15,767 nt of DNA from Bacillota bacterium (GTDB lineage: Bacteria; Bacillota; Sulfobacillia; Thermaerobacterales; Thermaerobacteraceae), in contig QGUQ01000006.1 of the NCBI GenBank assembly GCA_003242195.1, positions 1 to 15,767 on the forward strand, given 5' to 3'. Numbering within the stretch: position 1 is the stretch's first letter; each line of letters starts with the position of its first letter. The notes under the pieces are model-generated. The model was not told the DNA's origin. It searched no databases and was given only the letters and a program-made list of their open reading frames with translations. The position numbers were made by a program, and so were the translations under genes. Below are positions 6,350 to 13,828 of this stretch, piece by piece.

Positions 6350-7342
6350 ATGGGGCGACGAATCGCCGCCGTCATCGAATGCGCCGTTTGCGGCGCTGTG
6401 CTCGGCGGGTGGCTGGGCATCGTCCTTCTCCGTCGCCCGCTGGCCGATCTCGACGTCAGCCTGTTGGCCGGGTGCCTGGGCGGCGGAGCCCTGCTGTTCT
6501 GGCTGAGGCAACGGTACCCGGGCTTCCGGCGCGAGGCGGGGCCCGCGATGGCCGGCTTGATTCCTGGCCTTCTCCTGGGCCGCCACCTGGATGAATTCCT
6601 CCCGGTCGTCGTCGCCTCCACCCTGGGGTTGCTGTGGGGCGTAGCCGCCTTCCTTCTCGTGCGGTGGCTGGCCCGGAGGCTGGAGCGGGCCGGATGGTAC
6701 GCGGGCTACGGTGGCGAGCCGCTGGTGGTCCTCGTGGGCGGCATGGTCACCGCAGCCGCTGGCTACCTTCTGGCGTGGGCCATCGACGACGAGACCGGGG
6801 CCTGGGGGGAGGTGGCGTACTGGGGCCTCCCCGTGCTTCTCGGCACCGCCGGCAGCCTGCTGCCCGGTGTCGTTCTCAGCCGCAACCCCTTCCGGCCGGT
6901 CCTGGGGAGCCTGCTGGGCCTGGTCAGCGGTGCCCTTATCCTGTGGTTCGGCATTAGCGTGGCCCCCATGTTATTTCTGCCCGGCAGCGGCCTACTCTGG
7001 GCCGGCACGGTCATCGGCATCGCCATGCTGATCACAAGCCTCATCCCACTGATCTACCCGCAATCGACCGTCGTGACGGGGATCGTCATGATCGGGCTGG
7101 CCGTCCTGTCCTTTGTCGGTGCCACGGGTGGCCTGGTTCTCGGTGGCCTTCTCGGCATTCTCGCCGGGGCGCTGGTGGCCGCCTGGGAGGGCGGGACCAC
7201 CGTGACGGCCCACCACCAGCCCGCATTGCCCGCAGGGGCGGTCCCGGGGTCATACGGTGCCACCGTCGAATGGCAAGGGGACGAAGGCGGCCTACCGCCA
7301 TCCGTTGGCGCGTCAGGCGAGCAAAGGTCGGCCGGCGGGTGA
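6350..7342 (+). CDS. DUF6114-like polytopic membrane protein
   Basis: The 330-residue product is almost entirely hydrophobic with roughly eight membrane helices and a hydrophilic C-terminal tail (about residues 280-330). Residues 181-279 start FRPVLGSLLGLVSGALILWF and end GGLVLGGLLGILAGALVAAW. This resembles the DUF6114 pattern P-F-x-x-G-x-L-L...P-x-x-x-x-x-x-G-I...S-F...N-L-G-G-F-L-x-G-x-L-L-G-x-x-G-G-A-L-x-x-x-W. Residues 1-180 are an extra hydrophobic module that the short actinobacterial proteins do not have. Function is unknown; partnership with the upstream surface protein is inferred from adjacency. Start: AGGAGGGG lies just before ATG 6350. A nearer ATG (6345) is out of frame. Confidence 0.6.
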   Translation: MGRRIAAVIECAVCGAVLGGWLGIVLLRRPLADLDVSLLAGCLGGGALLFWLRQRYPGFRREAGPAMAGLIPGLLLGRHLDEFLPVVVASTLGLLWGVAAFLLVRWLARRLERAGWYAGYGGEPLVVLVGGMVTAAAGYLLAWAIDDETGAWGEVAYWGLPVLLGTAGSLLPGVVLSRNPFRPVLGSLLGLVSGALILWFGISVAPMLFLPGSGLLWAGTVIGIAMLITSLIPLIYPQSTVVTGIVMIGLAVLSFVGATGGLVLGGLLGILAGALVAAWEGGTTVTAHHQPALPAGAVPGSYGATVEWQGDEGGLPPSVGASGEQRSAGG

Positions 7343-7400
7343 TCGCCGGAAAGCGGAAGGTCCCCGTCAACTTTCAAAGAGTCCGAGTCCCTTTCAGAGA

Positions 7401-7432
7401 GCAAGGCTACCCTGGCATCGGGTCCGCCTTGC
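7401..7432. terminator. Stem-loop between two convergent genes
   Basis: GCAAGGC (7401-7407) pairs with GCCTTGC (7426-7432), and inside it ACCC pairs with GGGT around a 7-nt loop. It lies in the 105-bp gap between convergent genes and could end transcription from either side. There is no clear U tract on either strand. Confidence 0.4.
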
Positions 7433-7447
7433 CGGAACCGGAGGGCA

Positions 7448-8002
7448 TCAGGGCCGTTCTCCACCGGTGAGCCGGTCAAGGGCTTCGGCCAGCGCGTCCA
7501 GGCTTCGCTCCGACGCATAGGCGAGGGCAATGCGCACAAAGGTACGGTCGTCAATCGAGAGGGCGCGGGCGGCCGGCTTCGTAGCGGTCGGCTTCGTCGC
7601 ATCCGCTGTACGACGAGAGACGGAGTCGGGTTTCCTGCCCGCTTCGACGTCTGTCGCCGGCAACAGGTTCGCGTCCCCGAGGGCCCGCACGAAGGAGTCC
7701 TCGGGCCATGCCTTGTAGGAAGGCAGGTTGAAGTAGCCAAATGCCATCAGCACCGTGTCGTGCCACGGCTCGTCACCCGCCCGGCCGGTCAGGACTCGCT
7801 CCTTGCCGAGGATGAGGAGATCATCCCCTTTGCGCTCCCAACGTACCATGCGAAGGGCGTACTTGCTTCCGTTGAGGGTATAGACGACGGTGGGATACGT
7901 CGAGTTACGCGTCGCATCGGCGGTGGATTGCACGACGACCCATGCCGCTACCGTCAACGTGAGGAGCAGGCACGCCCTCTTGAGGACCGCCTCTCTCATC
8001 AT
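7448..8002 (-). CDS. Secreted protein of unknown function
   Basis: The 184-residue product begins with a signal peptide: basic MMREAVLKR, a hydrophobic core to about residue 24, and a likely cleavage site after STADA (about residue 30). The mature part has a strand-rich region (VVYTLNGSKYALRMVRWERK and L-L-I-L-G-K-E-R-V-L-T-G). A low-complexity Thr/Ala/Lys/Pro linker near 125-145 (TKPTATKPAARA) leads to a helical C-terminus containing RSLDALAEALDRLTGGERP. I do not recognise a family. GGGAGG 10 nt upstream supports the first of two adjacent ATG codons. The gene converges on the DUF6230/DUF6114-like pair but is not in its operon. Confidence 0.65.
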   Translation of the reverse strand: MMREAVLKRACLLLTLTVAAWVVVQSTADATRNSTYPTVVYTLNGSKYALRMVRWERKGDDLLILGKERVLTGRAGDEPWHDTVLMAFGYFNLPSYKAWPEDSFVRALGDANLLPATDVEAGRKPDSVSRRTADATKPTATKPAARALSIDDRTFVRIALAYASERSLDALAEALDRLTGGERP

Positions 8003-8567
8003 CCCGCAAACACCTCCCAGTCTCGCCCCACCGGTAACGAAACCACGCCTGCCTACTGATCGGGCTACCAGCCACCAGTGGGCCTATTGGGTTTCGCGTG
8101 GTTTCGCCCGAAAGGACCCACGTCGCCGCACCCCCTGGCATGATGGCGCCGCCCCAGGGTGCTCCCCAAGGGCCGAACCCCACCCGCGCCCTTAAAATTT
8201 CCAGGTCCTGCTCGGAATATCGAACAGATTCTGACATCCATAAGGCCCGGCGGGCACTTGCCCTCTAACCCGGGACACCCGATGCCGCACCTCACGGGCC
8301 GGTGCCGGCGGAAACACCGTGTTCCTGCGCAAGGTGCCTAACGGCCCCATGGGAACACGCGAACCCGGCCGGAGGGTACACCACGACCCGTGACACCCGC
8401 CCAGTTCCCGCGTGCGCCGCCTCACATATATCTCCTCTAGGGTGCTCCTCTAGGGCTACGGGGTCAGCGCTCCGCGACGGGTGCCCGCCCGGCCCGGCCG
8501 TCCGCAGCCGCACCGGGCTGGTGCGGGCGTACCGGTGGCCCAAGCGGACGCGAAGGAGGGCTTCAGG
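8003..8567. other. Gene-free interval with a short tandem repeat
   Basis: No supportable coding region. CTCCTCTAGGG is repeated at 8432-8442 and 8445-8455 (13-bp period) beside an AT-rich CACATATAT. A small AT-richer patch (about 8190-8240) upstream of the minus-strand secreted-protein gene may contain its promoter, but no consensus pair is clear. Confidence 0.35.
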
Positions 8568-8999
8568 ATGAAGGATCTAATCCGGCGGGAAACCAGCGAC
8601 GGCAAGGAACTGGTCCGGTTCATGCTGGAGGTGTTCCAGGGCGAGAAGTACCCGGTGAAGGACCGCCTGGAAGCGGCGCGGTGGCTGGCCGAGATCGCGT
8701 TCAGCCCGACGAAGCCGCGGCCCCATGCCCGAGGGCGAAAGCCCGGCGCCAAGAGAGGTCGACGGCACGCCCACCGCCGCAAGTCCAGCCGACGGCATTG
8801 CTGCGGCTGTAGAGCGCGAGTCCGCCTCGCTCGCCGAGTGGCGGGAACGGCCCGGCCACTGTGCGGCTCGCCGATCGTTATGCGGCGTGAGTTGTACCGG
8901 ATGTACGCTTCGCGGTACACACGGTCCGCGTCGAGCCCGTCCGGCACACGGCACCCGGCCCGGACCTGCTGTCATTCGGCAGGGCGCTGGCACCGGTGA
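8568..8999 (+). CDS. Small conserved-looking protein with degenerate C-terminus
   Basis: ATG 8568 follows AAGGAGGG at good spacing. The first 50 residues (D-G-K-E-L-V-R-F-M-L-E-V-F-Q-G, then VKDRLEAARWLAEIAFSPTKP) are helical. They resemble a short helical domain, D-G-x-E-L-V-x-F-x-x-x-V...K-x-R-L-E-A-A-x-W-L-A-D, found in small hypothetical proteins of Firmicutes, some of them phage- or plasmid-linked. That recollection is not checked. After about residue 52 the frame becomes Arg/Ser/Cys-rich with no protein character up to 8999. The plus frame starting near 8725 (including GIAAAVERESASLAEWRERP) looks somewhat more natural, so a frameshift near 8710-8730 is possible. The true end of the gene is therefore uncertain. 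Confidence 0.42.
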   Translation: MKDLIRRETSDGKELVRFMLEVFQGEKYPVKDRLEAARWLAEIAFSPTKPRPHARGRKPGAKRGRRHAHRRKSSRRHCCGCRARVRLARRVAGTARPLCGSPIVMRRELYRMYASRYTRSASSPSGTRHPARTCCHSAGRWHR

Positions 9000-9590
9000 A
9001 GTCCCCGGGCGGATGCTAGTGGTGAAAACCGTGGGCTTTCGCCAAGACGACGTTGTCCCGGTAGGCGGCACACGGCGACACCATCGTCCGCCCTCACGCC
9101 CCTCGCGCGCGGCTTTGGAAAGTGTTCCGCCGCCAGCCCCCCATCCCGCCACCGGCCCTGGAGGTCCGCTGCATGGCGGCAGAGACCCCACAACAAAAGG
9201 GCGTACGGGGTTCTGCCCAGCGTACAGGAGGGCGAGCAGCTGCCCGCCCTCCTGGATTTGTCGGCTCCCGCAACCGCGGGTGGACCACCGGTGCCGGCGA
9301 GCGGCAGAAGGGCGTCAGCAGAGGCGGTGGAGGGGTGCGGCCCGGCGGGTGGCAGCTTGGATGCGGGCGGAAGTCAACCGCGGGGCCCGAGCCCGTTCGT
9401 TCCTGCTGCACGGGCCCTGGCAGATGTCCGAGGGGCTCTCTGCAGGAGGAGGGTGGAGACGGGTAGGTGGAGCTTGGCCGTGGCCTGCGCCCGCCGATGC
9501 TTCCTGCCCGACGGAGAGCAACGGGCGTTCCGCCGGGCGGAGCAGCTCCAGGAGGCCGGAAACGGAGTCATCCCTGCACAGTTCGGGATC
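9000..9590. other. Gene-poor GC-rich interval
   Basis: Long frames exist on both strands, but their products are Arg/Pro/Gly/Ala-rich with no family features, as expected by chance at this GC content. Apart from the dyad at 9225-9254 I see nothing functional. It may be the remains of decayed genes. Confidence 0.3.
9225..9260 (+). terminator. 30-bp dyad, terminator-like
   Basis: CAGGAGGGCGAGCAG (9225-9239) is followed directly by CTGCCCGCCCTCCTG (9240-9254). The two arms are complementary except at one position, so a hairpin of about 13 bp with a tight loop can form. The flank GATTTG is only weakly U-rich. No clear gene ends just upstream. Confidence 0.4.
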
Positions 9591-9746
9591 TCAAACCCGA
9601 CGCTGCCCTTGCGGGTCGCGTGCGGACGCCTGCTGGGGTTCCTCCAATACAACGCCTCTCCTGACGGTCGGAACGGGCCGCAGCAGGAAGAACAGGCCCA
9701 CCAGTCCGAGCAACGGGAAGAGCACGTCGACCCACCAGACGGGCAT
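9591..9746 (-). CDS. 51-residue single-span membrane protein
   Basis: ATG 9746 is preceded by GGGGGAGGAACCGG, a strong Shine-Dalgarno with 6-nt spacing. The product starts MPVWWVDVLFPLLGLVGLFF, then LLRPVPTVRR: one hydrophobic helix (residues 3-23) followed by a basic, hydrophilic tail to residue 51. The Trp-rich interface and positive-inside tail are typical of small bacterial membrane proteins. No family is recognised. It is divergent from the ArsB-like permease gene 218 bp away and might share its regulatory region. The C-terminal half is of neutral composition and the real length could differ. Confidence 0.5.
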   Translation of the reverse strand: MPVWWVDVLFPLLGLVGLFFLLRPVPTVRRGVVLEEPQQASARDPQGQRRV

Positions 9747-9963
9747 CCGGTTCCTCCCCCTTCCCCCACAGGATGGTTTGTTCCCAGGAGTATGCCGGCA
9801 AGGCGCAAGGGTGACAGAAGCACCGCCGACCGCCGCCGCATAGAGTGACGACCGGGCGAGGGGCCACTCCACGTCGGCACCCTCTTGGTGCCTTCTGCGC
9901 CACCGGAGCCGCAACCCGGCCGGAGGCCCAGCACCAGAGGTTCTTCCCGGGAGGGATAGGGTT

Positions 9964-11310
9964 GTGGAAGGCTGGCTACTGGCGCTCACGGCATTTCTGG
10001 TAACTTCCACCCTCATCCTGTGGCGCCCCGGGGGGATACACGAAGCCATACCGGCTCTGACTGGGGCCTCCATCATGTACCTGGCCGGGCTGGTCGGCTG
10101 GCACGACGTCCACACCGTCGGCGGGATCGTGGCCAATGCGGCGTTGACCATCATCTCGACGGCGTTCATGGCGCTGGTCTTGGACGCCGTTGGCTTCTTC
10201 CGCTGGGTGGCGCTCCGCCTCGCCGAACGTGCCAATGGGTCGGGACACCGGCTGTTCCACCTCGTCCTGGCTTCGAGCATCTGCCTGACGTGGTTCTTGA
10301 ACAACGACGGCAGCATCCTCATTGGTACGCCCATCATCGCGGCCCTGGTGAGCCGGATGCGGCTGTCGAGGAACGCCAGCTTCGCCTACCTGCTCGGCGG
10401 CTGCCTCATGGCCAGCGCTTCCAGCTCGCCCGTCGGGGTGAGCAACATGGCGAACCTGGAGGCGATGCAGATCGTCGGCGTCTCGCTGACGGAGCATTTC
10501 AGTTACGTGATCTTGCCCGCAGTGCTCGGCCTTGTCACGTGCTGGGGACTCCTCTACGCCACCTTCAGCCGCAACCTGCCCGAGCGCCTTTCCGACGAGG
10601 TAGGATCCTGGGACGGTGCCCAGTACCCACCACCTCCCGGTGGGGAAGCCCAGGAACCGGAGGCTTCGCCTCCGGGAACGAAGTTCATGTGGTTCGCGAT
10701 CGGCGTGGTGGTCGTCGTGCGAGCAGGCGTCTTTCTGGCGTCCCTGGTAGGCCTTCCTGTACCCATCGTGCCGGCTTTGGGAGCCCTGACCTTGCTCGTG
10801 GCGGGATGGAAGCGGAAGATCCTGAACCCTTGGTCCATTGTCCCGCAGGCGCCATGGTTGCTCATCCTTTTTGCCTTTGGCATGGATTTGGTGGTCTTTG
10901 GACTTCGTAATGCGGGAATCACGGGGTATCTGGCATCCTGGTTTGCGCCGGTGTTGGGTACGGACCCCCTCGTGGCGAGCGTCTTGCCTGCGACACTGAC
11001 GGCGACGATTTCTTGCCTGCTCAATAACCATCCCGGCATGATCATCGGCAGCATCACACTGGCGGAGATTGCTGATATCGGCCGGCAGGCACTCCTGGTC
11101 GCTTACACGGGCGTGATCCTGGCTGCTGACCTGGGCGCGTTGCTCACCCCCGTCGGCACGCTGGCGTCCCTGCTATGGCTCCACACCGTGCGGCAGAGGG
11201 GCTTCAACTACTACTGGGTCGACTACATCAAGGTCACGCTAAGCGTGATTCCTTTGAGCCTTCTGGTCGCGCTCCTGGGCCTTTATTTGATCGCCATCAT
11301 CGTCATGTGA
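9964..11310 (+). CDS. ArsB-family permease (arsenite/anion transporter-like)
   Basis: This 448-residue integral membrane protein has about 11-12 hydrophobic helices in two halves, joined by a Pro/Glu-rich cytoplasmic loop (about residues 212-238). Motifs of the ArsB / ion-transporter superfamily are visible. They are FLNNDGSILIGTPI (111-124), SNMAN (160-164), LLNNHPGMI (352-360) and DLGALLTPVGTLASLLWLH (389-407), the last close to the ArsB D-L-G-P-K-x-T-P-I-G-S-L-A-T-L-L-W-L. ArsB exports arsenite or antimonite by proton exchange. No arsR, arsC or arsA is nearby, so the substrate could be another anion. GTG 9964 is the start, with GGGAGGG 8 nt upstream. Confidence 0.85.
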   Translation: MEGWLLALTAFLVTSTLILWRPGGIHEAIPALTGASIMYLAGLVGWHDVHTVGGIVANAALTIISTAFMALVLDAVGFFRWVALRLAERANGSGHRLFHLVLASSICLTWFLNNDGSILIGTPIIAALVSRMRLSRNASFAYLLGGCLMASASSSPVGVSNMANLEAMQIVGVSLTEHFSYVILPAVLGLVTCWGLLYATFSRNLPERLSDEVGSWDGAQYPPPPGGEAQEPEASPPGTKFMWFAIGVVVVVRAGVFLASLVGLPVPIVPALGALTLLVAGWKRKILNPWSIVPQAPWLLILFAFGMDLVVFGLRNAGITGYLASWFAPVLGTDPLVASVLPATLTATISCLLNNHPGMIIGSITLAEIADIGRQALLVAYTGVILAADLGALLTPVGTLASLLWLHTVRQRGFNYYWVDYIKVTLSVIPLSLLVALLGLYLIAIIVM

Positions 11311-11324
11311 AGGCCACCCGGTAC

Positions 11325-11352
11325 AAAAAGGCGCCAGGCCCGACCTGGCGCC
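11325..11352 (-). terminator. Intrinsic terminator of the DUF1540 gene
   Basis: GGCGCCAGG (11330-11338) and CCTGGCGCC (11344-11352) form a perfect 9-bp stem with a 5-nt loop. On the minus strand it is followed by TTTTT (11325-11329), making a textbook terminator 26 bp after the DUF1540 stop. On the plus strand it could also stop ArsB-like transcripts, but lacks a U tract there. Confidence 0.85.
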
Positions 11353-11377
11353 GTCGTAGGAGGGTAGGTTGCTGTTG

Positions 11378-11608
11378 TCATGACGACCTCTTCCGCGGTT
11401 CGAAGGTCTTGCAGCAGGTGTCCGTGCAGTGTTGCGCGGGGGTCCCTCCGGTTTCGGAAACGATCTGCTCAAGTTGATGGACATCCACGGAATTGGGGTA
11501 ACTGTTCCCCACCCAGTCGTGGGTGATGAGGATCTGCTCCGCGCCGCAGTGGTTTCCCTCCCGCCAGTAATTGCAGTCGCTGACCGTGCAGCGCACTCCA
11601 CGAAGCAT
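11378..11608 (-). CDS. DUF1540 cysteine-rich small protein
   Basis: The product is 76 residues: MLRGVRCTVSDCNYWREGN, then C-G-A-E-Q-I-L-I-T, and near the end H-C-T-D-T-C-C-K-T-F. Cysteines fall at 7, 12, 21, 61, 65 and 66. The spacing C-x4-C-x8-C and the closing T-x-C-C-K-T-F match DUF1540, small proteins with a probable metal-binding cysteine cluster, common in Firmicutes and of unknown role. ATG 11608 has GGGAGG 8 nt upstream; longer frames upstream lack this and are out of family length. It is transcribed alone toward its terminator. Confidence 0.85.
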   Translation of the reverse strand: MLRGVRCTVSDCNYWREGNHCGAEQILITHDWVGNSYPNSVDVHQLEQIVSETGGTPAQHCTDTCCKTFEPRKRSS

Positions 11609-11832
11609 TGGACCGACCTCCCTAGTCTCTTCCTTAATCTCTAAGGTTGCCGGTCCGATGCACCGGTATGCGCCCGTGCCGCCGCGGAACCGCGCCATAG
11701 GCCGAAGGTCGGTGCTGCGAGGCCACCGCGGGAGAGGCTTTCGTATTGGTGGCAGGGGCGGGTGCCCCCGCCCGGCCGGGAGCCATCGTGCCGGCACGGC
11801 TACCCCTCCTCGGCCCCCTGAATTCCGGAAAG

Positions 11833-11861
11833 TTGCCACGAATATTTTGGTAGCTTGTACC
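11833..11861 (+). promoter_or_regulatory. Possible promoter of the M14 peptidase gene
   Basis: TTGCCA (11833-11838, 5 of 6 to consensus), a 17-bp AT-rich spacer, and TGTACC (11856-11861) as a poor -10 lie 38 bp before the start. The AT-rich island in GC-rich surroundings supports a promoter; the exact hexamers are uncertain. Confidence 0.3.
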
Positions 11862-11899
11862 AGACCCGGCCTGGAGCCGGTAGGGGAGGGGGATGCGTG

Positions 11900-13078
11900 A
11901 TGCTGCGCAGGGTCAGCATCGTGGCGGTCCTACTGGTCGCCCTCACGTGCCTGGGATCGGTTGCCTCGGCTGATCCCCAGTCCATCCCGAACGGCCCTTG
12001 GATCCAGCCGGAGCAGGAGGTACGCAAGGACGCCCTGACCTCCAATGAGGAACTGGGCAAGAAGCTCCGGCAGATCGAAGCCCGATCGAAAGGCCGCCTA
12101 ACAGTTGAGGTGGTCGGCCAGTCGGCTACGGGTTGGCCGATTTACCTGGCCAAGTTCGGCAAGCCTGCGCCTGGTAAGCTCGGGGTCCTAATCCAAACCC
12201 AAATTCATGGCGGCGAACCGTTAGGTACCGAGGCTGCGTTGCAACTGATCAAGGAACTGGCCCAAAGCGGCCATCCTCAGGTGAAAGAAATCCTGGATCG
12301 CCTCACGATTTGGATCATTCCGCGCCTGAACATGGATGGCGCCGCCTTCGAGCGGGACGGCAAGCTGGTGCAACGCCGCTGGAACACGCAGCGTTGGAAT
12401 CCCTCGGAATGGGGGCTGCCGGCTGACACGCCTGCTCCTTGGTACTACCGGGCTGACCAAGATCCACCGGGCTTCGACATCAATCGAGATTTCCACCCTG
12501 ACCTCAACTTCCGCTTGAGTCCGCAAAGTGCGCACCTCTTGCCAGGCACGTCAACGACGCCCGGCTTCTTCGTCACTCCGGAAGCCCGCACCTCCGCCGC
12601 TGTCTTCCAACGCTTGCGGCCCGATGTCTTCATCGACCTGCACCACCGCGGTACCAACACACAGTCCGCCGAAGACAACCAGATGACGACCCTTCAAGTC
12701 GTCGGAGAAGTTACGAAGGGCTTGCCGGAATATCCCCTTGATCCGGAGGTCCACAAGCGTTCTCTGCAGCTCAATGCCTACGTGTATGAAGTACTGACAA
12801 AGCGTGGCCAATCACCCTTTACCGGCATTACCCGGTACCCCGATGTGGAATTGCCCGGTACGGCATTGGGAAGTTATGCGCTAAACGGGGCAGCGATCAT
12901 GCTATACGAGGTCCGGTCTGCTGGTCAGAAGTCGATGGGAATGCTCATCGAGCAGATGCTGGTCGGACTTCGCGCCACTCTCCTGGGGTTGGCGAATGGA
13001 GAAGTGTTCGCCACGGACCCGGCCCTCTACTACCAGATCCCGCCGGCGGGTCCCCGGATCGACAACCCCCGATCCTGA
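11900..13078 (+). CDS. Secreted M14-family zinc carboxypeptidase
   Basis: The 392-residue product has a signal peptide: MLRRVSIVAVLLVALTCLGS, cleavage near VASA-DP at residue 24. Zinc ligands of the M14 fold are visible as H103 and E106 in IHGGEP, with the third at H248 or H249 in FIDLHHRG. Substrate carboxylate-binding residues fall in the N-R pair of DINRDFHP (195-196), and the catalytic Glu is E337 in MLYEVRS. All key residues are present, so it should be an active exported metallopeptidase removing C-terminal residues from peptides, possibly cell-wall peptides. ATG 11900 follows GGGGAGGGGG; GTG 11897 is a less well spaced alternative. It is a single gene followed by a strong hairpin terminator. 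Confidence 0.88.
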   Translation: MLRRVSIVAVLLVALTCLGSVASADPQSIPNGPWIQPEQEVRKDALTSNEELGKKLRQIEARSKGRLTVEVVGQSATGWPIYLAKFGKPAPGKLGVLIQTQIHGGEPLGTEAALQLIKELAQSGHPQVKEILDRLTIWIIPRLNMDGAAFERDGKLVQRRWNTQRWNPSEWGLPADTPAPWYYRADQDPPGFDINRDFHPDLNFRLSPQSAHLLPGTSTTPGFFVTPEARTSAAVFQRLRPDVFIDLHHRGTNTQSAEDNQMTTLQVVGEVTKGLPEYPLDPEVHKRSLQLNAYVYEVLTKRGQSPFTGITRYPDVELPGTALGSYALNGAAIMLYEVRSAGQKSMGMLIEQMLVGLRATLLGLANGEVFATDPALYYQIPPAGPRIDNPRS

Positions 13079-13111
13079 AGATAGCACTGCAGGTGACGGG
13101 TGGTCCTTTCT

Positions 13112-13150
13112 TCGAGGCCCCACGTCAATGGCGTGGGGCCTCGAGATCTT
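13112..13150 (+). terminator. Hairpin terminator after the M14 peptidase gene
   Basis: TCGAGGCCCCACG (13112-13124) pairs perfectly with CGTGGGGCCTCGA (13132-13144) across a 7-nt loop. GATCTT follows, so the U tract is weak, but the 13-bp stem 34 bp beyond the stop codon is a convincing transcript end. Confidence 0.7.
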
Positions 13151-13206
13151 TGGCGCATCCCCAGGAACGGGTACTGTATGGTATAGCTCGTCGTAAAGAA
13201 GGGGGG

Positions 13207-13450
13207 ATGGTCTTCACGTCTTTCCATTCTATGCTGGTGCAAAAGTCGTGTTCAGAACATCCCAAGAATTCTGCCACTATCTCTTGGAGCATTTGCTGTC
13301 ATAGGGTTCATTGGTGCGATCATACTGGTAAAATCTAGACGAATCGAAACGGGTGGTCCCGCTCTGTTAATGAATGGAGTAGCTATTTTAGGTTCTCTTG
13401 GCGTCGCCCTGGCTACAATAGTCATGCATGAGCGCGTTCCCTGTCCCCCT
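13207..13450 (+). pseudogene. Frame-disrupted small membrane protein in a less GC-rich island
   Basis: AAGAAGGGGGG places a good ribosome binding site just before ATG 13207 (MVFTSFHSMLVQKS...), but that frame then turns unnatural. A second frame takes over from about 13256 and reads IPRILPLSLGAFAVIGFIGA, then I-I-L-V-K-S-R-R. After a short loop it reads MNGVAILGSLGVALATIVMH: two membrane helices with a basic loop. No start codon in that frame precedes the first helix. A frameshift near 13245-13255 would join the two. The region is visibly less GC-rich than its surroundings, suggesting foreign origin. No family is recognised. The non-coding remainder of 13079-13718 holds hairpins only. Confidence 0.4.
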
Positions 13451-13524
13451 TTGCGAAAGAGGGGCGGGATCCCGGAAAACTCCCCGGGGAACCCGGCCGC
13501 GGCGTCGCGGGCATTTTGGACTGC

Positions 13525-13560
13525 GGGGCGCCGGTGGTCTGCGAAGGCCACCGGCGCCCC
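13525..13560. terminator. 13-bp perfect hairpin
   Basis: GGGGCGCCGGTGG (13525-13537) pairs with CCACCGGCGCCCC (13548-13560) across a 10-nt loop. There is no U tract on either strand. It could end the transcript from the small membrane ORF upstream. Confidence 0.45.
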
Positions 13561-13676
13561 CTCTCCGGCCTTGCGAGGGGTTCTAGTTGCAGTGCGGACT
13601 CATTTGCTGTTTCATGCCCGACGAAGAGCGTACGGAAGCAAGCAAGAAATGGTAACGGAAGTAGCCAAATGGCCCG

Positions 13677-13712
13677 AAAAACGTTGCGGGGAGCCGATTT
13701 TCGGCTCCCCGC
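13677..13712 (-). terminator. Intrinsic terminator of tRNA-Val
   Basis: Minus-strand GCGGGGAGCCGA, a 3-nt loop and TCGGCTCCCCGC form a perfect 12-bp stem (13686-13712). AACG and TTTTT (13677-13681) follow. It begins 7 nt after the tRNA 3' end. Confidence 0.9.
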
Positions 13713-13718
13713 TTCCTG

Positions 13719-13791
13719 TGGGCGCGGGAGGACTCGAACCTCCGACCTCTTGAATGTGAGTCAAGCGCTCTAACCGCTGAGCTACGCGCCC
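13719..13791 (-). tRNA. tRNA-Val (anticodon CAC)
   Basis: The 73-nt minus-strand sequence folds as a complete cloverleaf. The acceptor stem is GGGCGCG/CGCGCCC, the D arm GCTC/GAGC with an 8-nt loop, and the anticodon stem CTTGA/TCAAG with loop CTCACAT (anticodon CAC, reading GUG). The variable loop is AGGTC and the T arm GGAGG-TTCGAGT-CCTCC; the discriminator is A. The 3' CCA is not encoded (genomic ACA follows), so it must be added by nucleotidyltransferase. Confidence 0.96.
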
Positions 13792-13828
13792 GCACATGCC
13801 CAGCTCGGCTTTCCCGAGCCGTGACTTC

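Noticed and set aside
8456..8947. A minus-strand frame beginning MPDGLDADRVYREAYIRYNS
   Set aside because: The first 27 residues look natural, but the rest is Arg/Pro-rich, there is no good ribosome binding site, and it opposes a plus-strand ORF with a strong one.
9258..9848. A 196-codon plus-strand frame before the ArsB-like gene
   Set aside because: Low-complexity Arg/Pro/Ala composition with no recognisable domain; it overlaps the better supported minus-strand membrane peptide.
9976..11031. A 351-codon minus-strand frame antisense to the ArsB-like gene
   Set aside because: The product is Gln/Arg/His-rich with no family features; the plus strand encodes a well-formed permease.
13370..13753. 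A 127-codon plus-strand ORF starting MNGVAILG
   Set aside because: Its start lies inside the second membrane helix of a longer frame, and its C-terminal half runs through hairpins and the tRNA gene, so it is not a real gene as it stands.
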